Shown: positions 33,772-43,281 of the stretch, piece by piece
How positions within the stretch are numbered: the first letter of the stretch is position 1
Layout: every line of letters begins with the position of its first letter
Origin: Oscillospiraceae bacterium
GTDB lineage: Bacteria; Bacillota; Clostridia; Oscillospirales; Oscillospiraceae
Assembly (NCBI GenBank): GCA_018053145.1
Contig: JAGPMA010000004.1
Coordinates: forward strand, 1-64,000
Length of the DNA: 64,000 bases
Reading direction: 5' to 3'
The notes under the pieces: model-generated
Seen by the model: the letters and a program-made list of their open reading frames with translations, nothing else
Told to the model about the DNA's origin: nothing
Database searches by the model: none
Program-made: the position numbers and the translations under genes

Positions 33772-36003
33772 CTATTGCGCCATTCTGTACAATATCGCCG
33801 CGACCTGAGCCCTCGTCGCGTTCTCCTGCGGTGAAAGCAAGGTTTCGGTTACTCCGTTGATATATTTATGCTCGCTCGCCCAGCACAAAGCATCCTTTGC
33901 CCATGCTTGTACAGCACTTGCATCGGTAAACTGTGTGATAGTTCCGCTGGTTTCCGGAGACGCCGAGTAGCGGTAAAGAATTGTCGCAAGCTGCTCGCGG
34001 CTTATCTGAACATCGGGTTCGAACTTCCCGTTATAGCCCTGAACAATACCGTTCTGACTGGCCCAATATACCGCCTTTGCATACCACTGATCTGCTGCGA
34101 CATCAGAGAAGCCTGCCATATTGCTCGGTTCGGGAGAGCCCTCGATGCGATACAGCACAGTTACCACCATGGCTCTGGTCATGTTGGAATTCGGCTCAAA
34201 TATTCTGTTCGCGGTTCCCGTCATAATGCCGCTGTCGCCAACATATTTTACAGCGCCGTAAAACCAGTCAGTTTTGACAACATCATCAAACTTCTCCGGA
34301 TTTGTCACAGTCACCGGAATTGAAACAGAATAATCTCCCGCTTTGACAGTTATTGTTCCGCTTGCGTTCTGCTTCCCCGCGATAAAGGTTCCGTCGGCTG
34401 CGATTGTTCCTATGCCGCCATCGCAGGACCATGTATAGCACTTATCCTGTGATATTAGCGAAACATGGTTTTTCATCGCCGAAGCCGTCAATGCCGTCGT
34501 GCTCTCTGTTGAAACCGCCAGAGACGTGACAGCAGCGCTGCTGCTTTCTTTTTTAAGCGTAATGCTGTCGGGCGTTGTGACGACATTAAGCTGCACTGAC
34601 GCGCCTATAAGCCCGCTTGCCGTGGCTGTAATATTGCCGCTTCCCGAAGCTGCGGCGGTAAACTTTCCGTCAGAACTTATCGTACCCAATCCACTGCTTA
34701 CAGCAAGCGCAACGCTTCTGTCGATTGCAACGGAATATCCGTTTTCATCGGCAGCCTTTAGAGCAAAAGAACTTGTTGCGCCGGAAAGGATATTTGTTGA
34801 AAGCGGATAAAGTGCAAGCCTTGAGGCTGTTCCGGTTGGCTTTGCATCTGTAACAAGCATTATGTAGTTCGTAACCGACCGCTGATACCCGTCCGAGGGG
34901 CTGTTAATCTGCGATGCGGAGCTGTCGCCCAGATAAATGGCGTTCATGCTTGTCGAGCCGCCGCCATCCATGATGGTTGCCTCAACACATCCAAGCTCAA
35001 GCATTCTCTGTGCAAGCTTTGCAATCGTAATGCCAACACTGTAGCCTGTCTTACGACCATCCACCGTGTAGAAAACGAGTGAGCCGTCCGCTTTTTTCCC
35101 AACCGCCGTACGCGGAGCGTTTTCATTTGTGGGAAGCCCTGCTTCCACCGCACCATTCGTAACAAGCTTGTATAGCGAGCCAATGGCATATGTTACATTC
35201 GCCCATTCGCTCGGCGAAGCAATATTCACCGTCGCAGTCGAACCAACAGCCAGGCTTGCAATAGCGGTTTTCAGCGCTTCTGTCGCATTTGCTGAGACAC
35301 TAAGTATCGCCTTTCCGGCTGGAATGCTCACCGCCCCACCAGTTGTTTTAATCTCCTCAACTGTCAGTGTTGCAGAACAATTTGCGCTTAGTGGTGCGCT
35401 TATCGAACAGATAATGTCCGTTCCGTCACCAGAATTTTTCGTTGCGGAAGAGTAGTCGTCCGTGTAGAGAACTGCTCCGCCATCACTTCTGGTTTTATTC
35501 ACTCCATCAAGCGAGAAATCCGTGCCGCTGATATTGGCTGTTATACTAAGGTCGGGTTTTCCGAAAACCGCGCTCCCGTCAGCCAAAAAACCGATAGCCC
35601 AATGGTCGGCGTCCGAGGACCAAAGCTCACCGTTTTGTATTTCGATTCCCAGCGGTTCATAATTTGCCACCACATAATAATCACCGTTCATTCCGGCTAT
35701 AACATGCTTGCCCTCTTTCTCGAGAAGGCTTGCCATTGTTGAAAAGTTTCCGTAATTGCAAACCTTCGAGCCGGAAACGATAACTGGATAGACTGAAGAA
35801 TCCGTTGAGTATTCTATGTAGTTCTCCGTCTGATAATCGGAGCCTGTCCAATAAACGCCCTTTGAAAGCTCCATACCAGCTCCCAAATATGTTTCGTGTC
35901 CGTTAATCAGAGTTCCCAAAACAGCAGCCAGAACGCCTGTCGCAAGAAGAAGGCTTAACGCAGTTGAAATTGCGACAAAACGTATCAGTTTTTTTCTGTG
36001 CAT
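33772..36003 (-). CDS. Surface protein: phosphodiester glycosidase domain with SLH anchor
   Basis: A 743-residue exported protein. The first 28 residues are a membrane/signal segment (FVAISTALSLLLATGVLAAV). Residues about 40-400 are a NAGPA/DUF2233-type phosphodiester glycosidase domain, seen in GMNGDYYVV, NENAPRTAVGKKADGSLVFY and ATIMDGGGSTSM. Two Ig-like repeats with SSGLGTISSDGKFTA and GGIGTIAADGTFIAG follow. The C-terminus has three SLH repeats (WFYGAVKYVGDSGIMTGT, WYAKAVYWASQNGIVQGY, WAKDALCWASEHKYINGV) that bind pyruvylated wall polymer. It probably trims a sugar-phosphodiester substrate at the cell surface; the substrate is not known. The glycosyltransferase upstream is 45 bases away in the same direction. 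Confidence 0.87.
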   Translation of the reverse strand: MHRKKLIRFVAISTALSLLLATGVLAAVLGTLINGHETYLGAGMELSKGVYWTGSDYQTENYIEYSTDSSVYPVIVSGSKVCNYGNFSTMASLLEKEGKHVIAGMNGDYYVVANYEPLGIEIQNGELWSSDADHWAIGFLADGSAVFGKPDLSITANISGTDFSLDGVNKTRSDGGAVLYTDDYSSATKNSGDGTDIICSISAPLSANCSATLTVEEIKTTGGAVSIPAGKAILSVSANATEALKTAIASLAVGSTATVNIASPSEWANVTYAIGSLYKLVTNGAVEAGLPTNENAPRTAVGKKADGSLVFYTVDGRKTGYSVGITIAKLAQRMLELGCVEATIMDGGGSTSMNAIYLGDSSASQINSPSDGYQRSVTNYIMLVTDAKPTGTASRLALYPLSTNILSGATSSFALKAADENGYSVAIDRSVALAVSSGLGTISSDGKFTAAASGSGNITATASGLIGASVQLNVVTTPDSITLKKESSSAAVTSLAVSTESTTALTASAMKNHVSLISQDKCYTWSCDGGIGTIAADGTFIAGKQNASGTITVKAGDYSVSIPVTVTNPEKFDDVVKTDWFYGAVKYVGDSGIMTGTANRIFEPNSNMTRAMVVTVLYRIEGSPEPSNMAGFSDVAADQWYAKAVYWASQNGIVQGYNGKFEPDVQISREQLATILYRYSASPETSGTITQFTDASAVQAWAKDALCWASEHKYINGVTETLLSPQENATRAQVAAILYRMAQ

Positions 36004-36048
36004 AGTATTCCTTTCTCAGGTCAGCGCAAAGAAGGTTATTTGCTTGCT

Positions 36049-37215
36049 TTAATCATATTTTTCGTTTTTCCATAAGGAGGTTTTAATTAACTGCGCATAG
36101 CGCTCCAAAGCAGTGTCAATAATACCATCCCAGCTTTGTGGGATAGTAAGCTTTGCAGCCTGTCCGACGGTGCGAAGCTTCTCTCTGTCCGCTATTGCGT
36201 TTTCCATAACGCGAGCGAGGTCGAGGGTTTCGTCTTTACACAAAAAGCCGTTTTCACCGTCTACAATTGGTTCCGCAGCGCTGCTGCCGCGGACAACAAC
36301 CGAAGCTGTGCCAAAGGACGCCGCTTCATATACAACTAAACCGGCGGTGTCGTATAACGAGGGGAAAACAAACAGGTCAGCGCACTGGTAAAGACCGGCT
36401 AGTAAATTTGGGTTTGAAATGTGCCCTGTATAAACCATTCGTTCGTCAAGGCCGAGACCTGTGGCCATCTTTTTAATATCCTCGGAGTGTGGTCCCATTC
36501 CAGTCAAAACAAGTTTAAAGACGTGATTTCTTTTATTTAGTTCCGCAGAGGCAAGCAATATTCTTTCAATATTCTTCTTCCAATCCTGTTGTCCTACAAA
36601 AAGAAAAACAGGCTCCGCGCCCAATCCGAATTCTTGGGCAGCCATCGCCTTGTCTGCCGGATCACTGACCGGCACGTCAGACCCGTTGGGCATAACAATT
36701 ATTTTTTTCTTATAGCCGTAGCTTTGCAGGGTTTCGGCTGCCGACTCGCTGACGGTCCAAACCTCGTCGCACCTGTCATAAAAATCGACTACGAACTTTG
36801 CTCCCACCTCGGCCACTGTGTACATACCCGTAGCGGCGCGAAAATCATCCTTGTACTTTGAGTGGAAGGTTCCCACAAGCGGAATGCCGCGCTTCTTAGA
36901 ATATATGATTGCTGTCTGTCCTGCTGTAAACGGGCTGTGGGCATGAATAATGTCCACTTCAATCTTGTTCATTCTGGATATAAAGTGCGTATCCATATGT
37001 GGAACGCCAACCTTGTACTGCCGGCCCTTAACACTTACGCATTGATAATCAACCATTTCAAACTTGTAGCCACCCCGAAAACCTGTGTCCGTCATCGGAG
37101 CTATTACATAGCATTCGTGGCCCTTATCAGCTAAGTTATTTGCATAGTTATAAACAACTCTGCCCACTCCGTCGACTATTGGCAAAAACGAATCTGTAAA
37201 TTCGGCAATTCTCAT
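36049..37215 (-). CDS. GT4-family glycosyltransferase
   Basis: A 388-residue GT-B enzyme. The acceptor domain has FTDSFLPIVDGVGRVVYNYA and DIIHAHSPFTAGQTA; the nucleotide-sugar domain has FVGQQDWKKNIERILLA, LVLTGMGPHSEDI and FPSLYDTAGLVVYEAASFG with the E-x7-E type motif. It resembles mono/diglucosyl-diacylglycerol or mannosyl transferases that build membrane glycolipids, though the acceptor cannot be told from sequence. GGAGG lies 7 bases before the ATG. The downstream surface glycosidase follows at 45 bases and is probably in the same operon. Confidence 0.88.
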   Translation of the reverse strand: MRIAEFTDSFLPIVDGVGRVVYNYANNLADKGHECYVIAPMTDTGFRGGYKFEMVDYQCVSVKGRQYKVGVPHMDTHFISRMNKIEVDIIHAHSPFTAGQTAIIYSKKRGIPLVGTFHSKYKDDFRAATGMYTVAEVGAKFVVDFYDRCDEVWTVSESAAETLQSYGYKKKIIVMPNGSDVPVSDPADKAMAAQEFGLGAEPVFLFVGQQDWKKNIERILLASAELNKRNHVFKLVLTGMGPHSEDIKKMATGLGLDERMVYTGHISNPNLLAGLYQCADLFVFPSLYDTAGLVVYEAASFGTASVVVRGSSAAEPIVDGENGFLCKDETLDLARVMENAIADREKLRTVGQAAKLTIPQSWDGIIDTALERYAQLIKTSLWKNEKYD

Positions 37216-37284
37216 TATGTCCTCCTCTTAGGGCAACTCAAGCGCTCCGCAGTTTAACGCACAAAACGCCGTACATTGTTTTTG

Positions 37285-37334
37285 ACAAAAAAAGTAATCG
37301 GCAAACGGAGCGACATTCCGTTTGCCGATTACTT
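37285..37334 (-). terminator. Strong terminator behind the uracil-DNA glycosylase gene
   Basis: Perfect 18-bp arms 37292-37309 and 37317-37334 with 7-base loop; on the minus strand they end in seven T residues. It lies 160 bases after the gene, in an otherwise featureless AT-rich spacer. Confidence 0.9.
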
Positions 37335-37494
37335 ATGGGATGAGGAGAAAACGAAAAAGTTCAACTGTCTCTTGCATTCTTATAATATCAAGCAGATGTT
37401 ACAAAAAAAACTCAATTCATGTTTCAAAAGTGTTAAATAACAAATTATTTTTCAATAAATTTAGTTTTTTCTCGTTTTCTCACTTTACGGAATA

Positions 37495-38064
37495 TCATTT
37501 TGAATATGTATGATCGCAAACAGTCTTGATTACGCGCTGAATTTCCTTTAAATCCTCGAAGGTTTCTGGTTTGCGGCGAGGGTCGCGAAGCAGTGCCGCA
37601 GGATGGTAGAGCGCGGTCATTTTAATTCCATTCTTCTCTGTCCACTGTCCGTGTTCCACAGATATTTTAAAATTCTCGCGGATTATTGACATTGCGGATA
37701 TTCTTCCCAGACAGACAATAATCTTTGGATTAATCAGCTTTGTCTGCCCGCGAAGCCACGGCAAGCAGGCTTCCTTCTCAATTTCGAGCGGATCGCGGTT
37801 TTTCGGTGGCCGGCATTTGACCATGTTGGCGATATAAATATTTGTGCGGTCAAGGTCAATTATTGAAAGCATATCGTCAAGGAGCTTGCCGGCACGCCCC
37901 ACGAAGGGCTGACCTGACAAATCCTCCTGCTCTCCGGGTCCCTCGCCGATAAAGAGCACCTCGGCGTTTTCGTTGCCTACGCCAAACACAACGTTTGTTC
38001 GAGTTTCCCAAAGGGCACATTTTTTGCAATCCTCGCAGGATTGCTTAAGAGTTTCCCAGTCCAT
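37495..38064 (-). CDS. Uracil-DNA glycosylase, family 4 (Fe-S)
   Basis: A 189-residue DNA repair enzyme removing uracil. The four cluster cysteines are in CEDCKKC near the N-terminus and in VKCRPPKNRDPLEIEKEACLPWL; FIGEGPGEQEDLSGQPFVGRAG is the active-site region and LYHPAALLRDPRRK the DNA-binding loop. Thermophile-type family 4 enzymes are widespread in Clostridia. The start at ATG 38064 is chosen over GTG 38073, since GGGGG would be only about 2 bases from the GTG. Confidence 0.93.
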   Translation of the reverse strand: MDWETLKQSCEDCKKCALWETRTNVVFGVGNENAEVLFIGEGPGEQEDLSGQPFVGRAGKLLDDMLSIIDLDRTNIYIANMVKCRPPKNRDPLEIEKEACLPWLRGQTKLINPKIIVCLGRISAMSIIRENFKISVEHGQWTEKNGIKMTALYHPAALLRDPRRKPETFEDLKEIQRVIKTVCDHTYSK

Positions 38065-38148
38065 AATCAGCACATACCCCCAAGTTCATTTACCCGCTTA
38101 TGATAGCACAGATTAAGTTAAATGGAAAGTGCTAATTCGACGAGTATC

Positions 38149-39501
38149 TCATTCGGGCTTCACCGCGGGCAGATGTATGCTGATTCTTGTGCCGATCTCC
38201 TCTCGGCTGACTACTTCGAAATATCCGTGATGTCTGTCAACTATCCATTTTGCAATTGATAGCCCCAGCCCGGTGCCGCCCTGCTGCCTGCCTCGCGCGG
38301 GGTCGGAGCGATAAAACCTGTCGAAAATATGTGACATATCCTGTCCGGCAATACCTATGCCGTTGTCCTGTACGACTATTGTTGGCGCGCCGTTGCTGTC
38401 GGTCATCGCTTTTAGCGTTATCAAATTGCCCTCGGGTGTGTACTTGGCGGCATTGTCTACGAGTATTCTTGTCGCCTGCTTGAGCATTGCGACATCACCC
38501 TGCGCCGTAACCTCGTCTATTGCCGATATTACCCACTTATGCCCCGAATCAATCATCACCGACTCTTCATAGACCTCACGCAGCATATCGGAGAGCGAAA
38601 ATTTCTCAAAACTCAGCCTTGTTCGGCCGCTGTCTCCCCGAGCAAGGAACAAAAGCTGCTCGACAAGTCGGTTCATGTGCTCTGTTTCGGTCTTTATTGC
38701 GGAAATGGACTCATCAAGTATCTTCTCATCCTTTTTACCCCAGCGGTCAAGCATATCGGTGTAGCCTTTTACAACGGCAATAGGTGTTCGAAGCTCGTGA
38801 GACGCATCGGAAACGAAGCGTATTTGCTGGCTATAGCTATCGCGTGTGCGCTTAATCAGGCTGTTAATTGCATCCTCAAGGCTTTTAAGGTCCTTGTCTC
38901 CGGTATGCAGCGCCGCGTCCGGCGAATCCGGCATTATGCTATCAATTGCGCTTTCAAGGTTATGAAGCTGTCGACCGTCGTAGCCGTCTGTGCCGGCGGA
39001 GTAGCCCTTTTGTACATTTGTGTTGCCGGATTCCGTGGAAAGCTTGATTGCTGACTGCGCCAAATTTGAAAGCGGAGCCAACTGCTTGGAAATCTGCATT
39101 TTTGAAAAAGCTCTTGAAAGCAGGGAAACGAAGGCATTAACAACACTTAACAGCACCATTCCGACTATTGTAACATAAAAATATGCCGTGGCGTTAACCA
39201 CCCTCGGTGCTTTGTCGCCCATGCTTATGATGTAACTGACATTGGGGAACTCAAAAAAATTATTTGTCGGAAACCGCACATCTCGGCTGACCTCTCGCCA
39301 TATTATAAATGGGTTACTCAGACCCGAATATGCGCTGTCCTGAATGTAGCAAAACCCGAGAACTAGCAGAATCAAGGTTGCAGCTCCCGAAAAGAACATG
39401 GCTGTTCTAACTCTTTTTATCTGCAAAGTCTGCAATCTGCTCGTGGTTGAGTTTGCTTTTTCAGCTTTCTTTGCTGCCTTATTCTCCGGCTGTCTACTCA
39501 T
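38149..39501 (-). CDS. Sensor histidine kinase
   Basis: A 450-residue membrane kinase with two transmembrane helices (about 32-56 and 114-142), a short outside loop of roughly 55 residues, a linker, the H box FVSDASHELRTPIAVVKGY with the phosphorylated His, N box LVDNAAKYTPEGN and G boxes DNGIGI and GGTGLGLSIAKWIVDRHHG. It receives an unknown signal, perhaps at the envelope, and phosphorylates the regulator encoded just upstream. ATG 39501 overlaps the end of that gene by 8 bases, and AAGGA lies 7 bases before it. Confidence 0.94.
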   Translation of the reverse strand: MSRQPENKAAKKAEKANSTTSRLQTLQIKRVRTAMFFSGAATLILLVLGFCYIQDSAYSGLSNPFIIWREVSRDVRFPTNNFFEFPNVSYIISMGDKAPRVVNATAYFYVTIVGMVLLSVVNAFVSLLSRAFSKMQISKQLAPLSNLAQSAIKLSTESGNTNVQKGYSAGTDGYDGRQLHNLESAIDSIMPDSPDAALHTGDKDLKSLEDAINSLIKRTRDSYSQQIRFVSDASHELRTPIAVVKGYTDMLDRWGKKDEKILDESISAIKTETEHMNRLVEQLLFLARGDSGRTRLSFEKFSLSDMLREVYEESVMIDSGHKWVISAIDEVTAQGDVAMLKQATRILVDNAAKYTPEGNLITLKAMTDSNGAPTIVVQDNGIGIAGQDMSHIFDRFYRSDPARGRQQGGTGLGLSIAKWIVDRHHGYFEVVSREEIGTRISIHLPAVKPE

Positions 39502-40189
39502 GCTTTTCGTCCTTAATAACATATCCAACTCCACGCACGGTTCGTATCATGTTCACCCCATAAACATCGTCAATTTTCCCACGAAGATAGCGTACATAAA
39601 CATCGACAACATTTGTCTCGCCCATATAGTCATAGCCCCAAACCCTCTCAATAAAGGTTTCGCGAGAAAGAACTATATTTTTGTTAATGAGCATCAGCTC
39701 CAGCATCATAAACTCACGTTTTGTCAGGTCAATCGGCACTCCGTTGAATTCAACGGAGTGGCTTGCACTGTCAAGCTGCAGCTTCTCCCAACAGAGCATT
39801 TTTCGGTTGTCGGTGATTTCGCTGGTCTCTTTTTTTCGGAGTGTCACACGGATTCGTGCCAAAAGCTCTTCAATCGCGAAGGGTTTTGTAACATAGTCAT
39901 CGGCGCCCATGTCAAGCCCCGAAACCTTGTCCATCACTGCGTCCCTCGCCGTTAGCATAATCACCGGAACGTCAGAGCTTTTACGCAGCCGTCTTATAAC
40001 CTCAAGCCCATTGAGCCCCGGAAGCATAATGTCGAGTAATATAATGGCAAAGCCGCCCTCGAGCGCGAGGTCAAGACCCTCGCGCCCGTCAGCAGACTTA
40101 ACCACTTCATAGCCCTCATGTGTAAGCTCCAGCTCCAGAAAGCGGGCGATTTTTTCCTCGTCTTCGACTATAAGTATTTTGGACGACAT
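39494..40189 (-). CDS. OmpR/PhoB-type response regulator
   Basis: A 231-residue regulator. The receiver has acidic residues DEE at 10-12, the phosphorylated Asp in ILLDIMLPGLNGLEV (about 54), Thr in MLTARD and Lys in YVTKPF. The winged-helix output domain includes DLTKREFMMLELMLINKN and VVDVYVRYLRGKIDD, then IRTVRGVGYVI. AAAGGAG stands before the ATG. The gene order DUF4342 protein, regulator, kinase suggests a single operon, so the DUF4342 protein may belong to the response. Confidence 0.96.
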   Translation of the reverse strand: MSSKILIVEDEEKIARFLELELTHEGYEVVKSADGREGLDLALEGGFAIILLDIMLPGLNGLEVIRRLRKSSDVPVIMLTARDAVMDKVSGLDMGADDYVTKPFAIEELLARIRVTLRKKETSEITDNRKMLCWEKLQLDSASHSVEFNGVPIDLTKREFMMLELMLINKNIVLSRETFIERVWGYDYMGETNVVDVYVRYLRGKIDDVYGVNMIRTVRGVGYVIKDEKHE

Positions 40190-40249
40190 ATGTATTCTCC
40201 TTTAATCTTGGAAACAGCTATGAGGCGCTCTGTATGCTCTGTATGTAGA

Positions 40250-40819
40250 TTAGTTAGATTTAAACTCGCTTTTTATATTGTCGGCAATATCAGTTGCCTT
40301 ACTCATGGCGGAATTCACGTTGTCCTTGCCAAGCTCAGTTCCCGAAAACGAGAAGCGGCAGCCAAAGAAAAGAGCGACAATCATTAGCGGAATGATTACC
40401 CAGAAGCAGAATATGAGAAGAACTACGAACGCAGTAACAGGAAGCTCAATCTTCTTTTCATCGTTTCTGTGCATAACAAGGCAGTTCTTATTGCCCTTTT
40501 CGAAAATTTCTTTCATAAAATCGCCGAAGCTCTTGGAAGCCTTTTTGAAGTTTTCTCCGGAACGGCAGTTTTCTTTATATTGCTTGTTTTGTTTACCCTG
40601 CTTGTTCTGCTGGTTTTGCTGATTGTCCTGATATTCGTTGTTTTCATTACTTGTGAAATACTGAGCGGTTTTTCCGTTATGAACCTTTCCCTGTGCTTCA
40701 AGCTGGATAATTGCTTCGAGCATATCCCAGTCTGTTCTTTCAAGGGCCTGTTTTGCTTCGCCATAGCTTAGTCCGGTTTTTTCTACCAGTTTTTCTACGA
40801 GTTCAAGATTTGGTGTCAT
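40250..40819 (-). CDS. DUF4342 protein with UBA-like N-terminus and membrane helix
   Basis: A 189-residue protein. Residues 1-42 are a UBA/EF-Ts-like three-helix domain (NLELVEKLVEKTGLSYGEAK, DWDMLEAIIQLEAQGKV). Then comes a 35-residue Gln/Asn/Lys-rich stretch (NQQNQQNKQGKQNKQYKEN), and a DUF4342 domain with HRNDEKKIELPVTAFVVLLI that runs into one or two membrane helices near 130-155. The role is unknown. GGAGG precedes the ATG. It is the first gene of the two-component operon, 60 bases before the regulator. Confidence 0.78.
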   Translation of the reverse strand: MTPNLELVEKLVEKTGLSYGEAKQALERTDWDMLEAIIQLEAQGKVHNGKTAQYFTSNENNEYQDNQQNQQNKQGKQNKQYKENCRSGENFKKASKSFGDFMKEIFEKGNKNCLVMHRNDEKKIELPVTAFVVLLIFCFWVIIPLMIVALFFGCRFSFSGTELGKDNVNSAMSKATDIADNIKSEFKSN

Positions 40820-41020
40820 TTTTTTATCCTCCGTCTTTCTTAGTGTGGCTTCATTATGACTCCGAAGTCTTAAAATTCAATCCCTAAAAAGATTAAAACC
40901 TCATTAAAATTGACTGCAAATTTAATAATTTGACATAGCTTTTTGTTGAGTAAGTGTTGATATAACATTTTATCACTTAAAGCTGTTTCTTTCAATCTAT
41001 TGCGAGCAAATGCACACGCA

Positions 41021-41055
41021 AAAAAACGCAGAGCGGCAAGCTCTGCGTTTTTTTA
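41021..41055 (-). terminator. Terminator of the V-ATPase operon
   Basis: Perfect 15-bp arms 41021-41035 and 41041-41055 (core ACGCAGAGC / GCTCTGCGT) with T run on the minus strand. It also faces the DUF4342 promoter region. Confidence 0.93.
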
Positions 41056-41057
41056 TA

Positions 41058-41711
41058 TCAATATTTATAGTTGTGTGCTTTTTCAAGCACCATGTCCTTG
41101 ACCTTCATAAGTCGCACTTTTGATGAACGGTCATTTTCCTCAAGCTTCAGCGAGATGTATTTTATATTCTCTTGGCACTCGGGGATCATGACATACTCAA
41201 GCGCGTTTACTCGGCGCCTTGTCTTTTCGATTTCTTGTGCCATAAGCTGCATAGTCTTTTCAACCTGTGCAAGCTCCAGCATATCCTCAAAAACTCGCGA
41301 CAAGGTTAAAAGTGCGTCATCAAGCTCTCCCGAAGTTTGAGCAAAGCCATAAGGGTAAATGTCTCCCGTGTCGGCAGTTTTTGTTTTGAAATCATAGACA
41401 GGGACATTTACGCTCATTACGTTTTTGAATTGCATCGAAAGCTCAACACTCTGGCGCGGATAGAGTATAGCCTGCTCCAGCATATCGGGTGACATGATGG
41501 CAGAGGCAACGGTAAGCGCGGAAAACGCCTCCGTCAGTCCCTCCTCAACTCGCGTACGAAGCTCACGGTTTTTCCGAACTACGTCCATGAACTGGCGCAT
41601 AAGCTCGTCGCGCTTATCCTTAAGGAGCTTGTGCCCGCGCACTGCCGTTCTAAGGCGCGTTTTCTGTTGATTTAAGACCATTCTGGTCGGGGTTATCGAT
41701 GTTTTTGGCAT
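41058..41711 (-). CDS. ntpD: V-type ATPase subunit D (central stalk)
   Basis: A 217-residue coiled-coil rotor protein. MPKTSITPTRMVLNQQKTRL at the start and RRRVNALEYVMIPECQENIK near the end are typical of subunit D, which turns inside the A3B3 head. Last gene of the operon, 196 bases after ntpB. Its ribosome site AAAGGA lies 11 bases before the ATG and inside the downstream arm of a 17-bp inverted repeat, so translation may be controlled (see 41712-41773). Confidence 0.96.
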   Translation of the reverse strand: MPKTSITPTRMVLNQQKTRLRTAVRGHKLLKDKRDELMRQFMDVVRKNRELRTRVEEGLTEAFSALTVASAIMSPDMLEQAILYPRQSVELSMQFKNVMSVNVPVYDFKTKTADTGDIYPYGFAQTSGELDDALLTLSRVFEDMLELAQVEKTMQLMAQEIEKTRRRVNALEYVMIPECQENIKYISLKLEENDRSSKVRLMKVKDMVLEKAHNYKY

Positions 41712-41773
41712 TTAATGACCATTCCTTTCGCAGCACTCAAACACATAGTGACCAAAAAAGGAATGGTCATTAA
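41712..41773 (-). promoter_or_regulatory. Inverted repeat covering the ntpD ribosome site
   Basis: Arms 41712-41728 and 41757-41773 are exact reverse complements (17 bp, 28-base loop). In the mRNA the 3' arm contains AAAGGA and ends directly before the ATG, so folding would hide the site. Confidence 0.75.
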
Positions 41774-41907
41774 TTGTGCATAGGTTGCGGTTGCCCGCAG
41801 GGCGAGCAACCTGCACTTGGAATCAAAGAAGTTTGAACTTGTTTCAAACTTTCACCTCAATTGAGAAACGAACTTTAACTGATAGTGCGTGCGAGACGGG
41901 CGCTTCT
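41774..41907 (-). other. Structured spacer between ntpB and ntpD
   Basis: No gene. Contains AGGTTGC / GCAACCT (41782-41788, 41805-41811), AAGTTTGAA / TTCAAACTT (41829-41837, 41843-41851) and the palindrome CTCAATTGAG, so the mRNA between B and D is highly folded. Confidence 0.6.
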
Positions 41908-43281
41908 CTATTTCTTGGGTGAATACTTTTCGATGTGCTCGGTCTTTACGCGCTTTAGCTCAGAGGTCGGCAGAATGGACAAAAGCTCCCAGCCTAAATC
42001 AAGCGTTTCCTCTATCGAGCGGTTAACATCATTGCCCTGGCTGACATAGCGCTTTTCAAACTCCTCCGCGAATTTCGCGTAGAGCTTGTCAACATCGGTC
42101 AGTGCTGCCTCACCCAAAATTGTCATAAGTTCCTTGGCTTCCTTGCCCTTTGCATAAGCGGCAAACAGCTGGTTCATAGTGCCGGAATGGTCTTCTCGCG
42201 TTTTTCCGGGACCAACACCCTTATCTTTAAGGCGGCTAAGTGACGGCAAAACATCCACAGGCGGAACAATGCCTTTTCTGTGAAGCTCGCGGGAAAGGAT
42301 TATCTGACCTTCGGTGATATAGCCGGTAAGGTCGGGAATCGGGTGCGTTTTATCGTCCTCAGGCATGGTCAATATAGGAATCATCGTGATTGAACCGTTT
42401 TTGCCGATACGGCGGCCGGCGCGTTCATATATTGTAGCAAGGTCGGTATATAGATAACCGGGATAACCGCGGCGTCCGGGAACTTCCTTTTTCGCAGCGG
42501 AAACCTCACGAAGAGCCTCGGCATAGTTCGTGATATCAGTCATAATGACAAGCACGTGCATGTCCTTCTCAAAAGCAAGGTACTCCGCAGCTGTCAATGC
42601 CATACGCGGTGTGGCGATTCGCTCAATGGCGGGGTCGTTTGCAAGGTTTGTAAACAGCACCGTACGGTCGATTGCACCAGTTCTGCGGAATTCCTGAACG
42701 AAATATTCAGCTTCCTCAAAGGTGATGCCGATAGCAGCAAAGACGACGGCAAAGTTCGTTTCTCCGCCCAAAACCTTTGCCTGTCGTGCAATCTGCGCCG
42801 CAAGTGCCGCATGAGGCAGACCTGAGCCGGAAAATATCGGCAGCTTTTGTCCGCGGACAAGCGTGTTAAGACCGTCTATAGTGGATACGCCCGTCTGTAT
42901 GAATTCGTTGGGGTAATCGCGTGCGGCAGGGTTCATCGGAAGGCCGTTGATATCAAGGTGATCCTCTGCAAGAATTTCAGGGCCGCCGTCAATGGGTCTA
43001 CCCATTCCGTCGAAAACACGTCCAAGCATATCCTCGGAAACCGAAAGCTCAAGTGTGTGGCCTAAAAAGCGCACCTTGCTCTCCTTGAGGTTAATTCCGG
43101 CAGCGCTTTCGAAAAGCTGAACAACAGCTGTGTCGCCGTCAACCTCAAGAACCTTGCAGCGGCGTGTTTCGCCGTTTGGAAGCTCAATCTCGGCAAGCTC
43201 GTTATAGGTTACTCCCTCAACCTGCGAAACTATCATAAGTGGGCTGGCTATTTCTCGGATTGTTTTGTATTCTCTGATCAT
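41908..43281 (-). CDS. ntpB: V-type ATPase subunit B
   Basis: A 457-residue non-catalytic head subunit. [38 protein letters not shown] (degenerate P loop, as expected for B) and [23 protein letters not shown] are diagnostic. Complete length. The ATG overlaps the stop of ntpA (ATGA) and GGAGG lies upstream. It alternates with A subunits in the head and helps bind nucleotide at the interface. Confidence 0.98.
   Translation of the reverse strand: MIREYKTIREIASPLMIVSQVEGVTYNELAEIELPNGETRRCKVLEVDGDTAVVQLFESAAGINLKESKVRFLGHTLELSVSEDMLGRVFDGMGRPIDGGPEILAEDHLDINGLPMNPAARDYPNEFIQTGVSTIDGLNTLVRGQKLPIFSGSGLPHAALAAQIARQAKVLGGETNFAVVFAAIGITFEEAEYFVQEFRRTGAIDRTVLFTNLANDPAIERIATPRMALTAAEYLAFEKDMHVLVIMTDITNYAEALREVSAAKKEVPGRRGYPGYLYTDLATIYERAGRRIGKNGSITMIPILTMPEDDKTHPIPDLTGYITEGQIILSRELHRKGIVPPVDVLPSLSRLKDKGVGPGKTREDHSGTMNQLFAAYAKGKEAKELMTILGEAALTDVDKLYAKFAEEFEKRYVSQGNDVNRSIEETLDLGWELLSILPTSELKRVKTEHIEKYSPKK

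Noticed and set aside
37322..37513. 63-residue plus-strand frame starting in the terminator spacer
   Set aside because: No ribosome site, low-complexity Ser/Phe/Lys product, begins inside a terminator stem and overlaps the end of the glycosylase gene.
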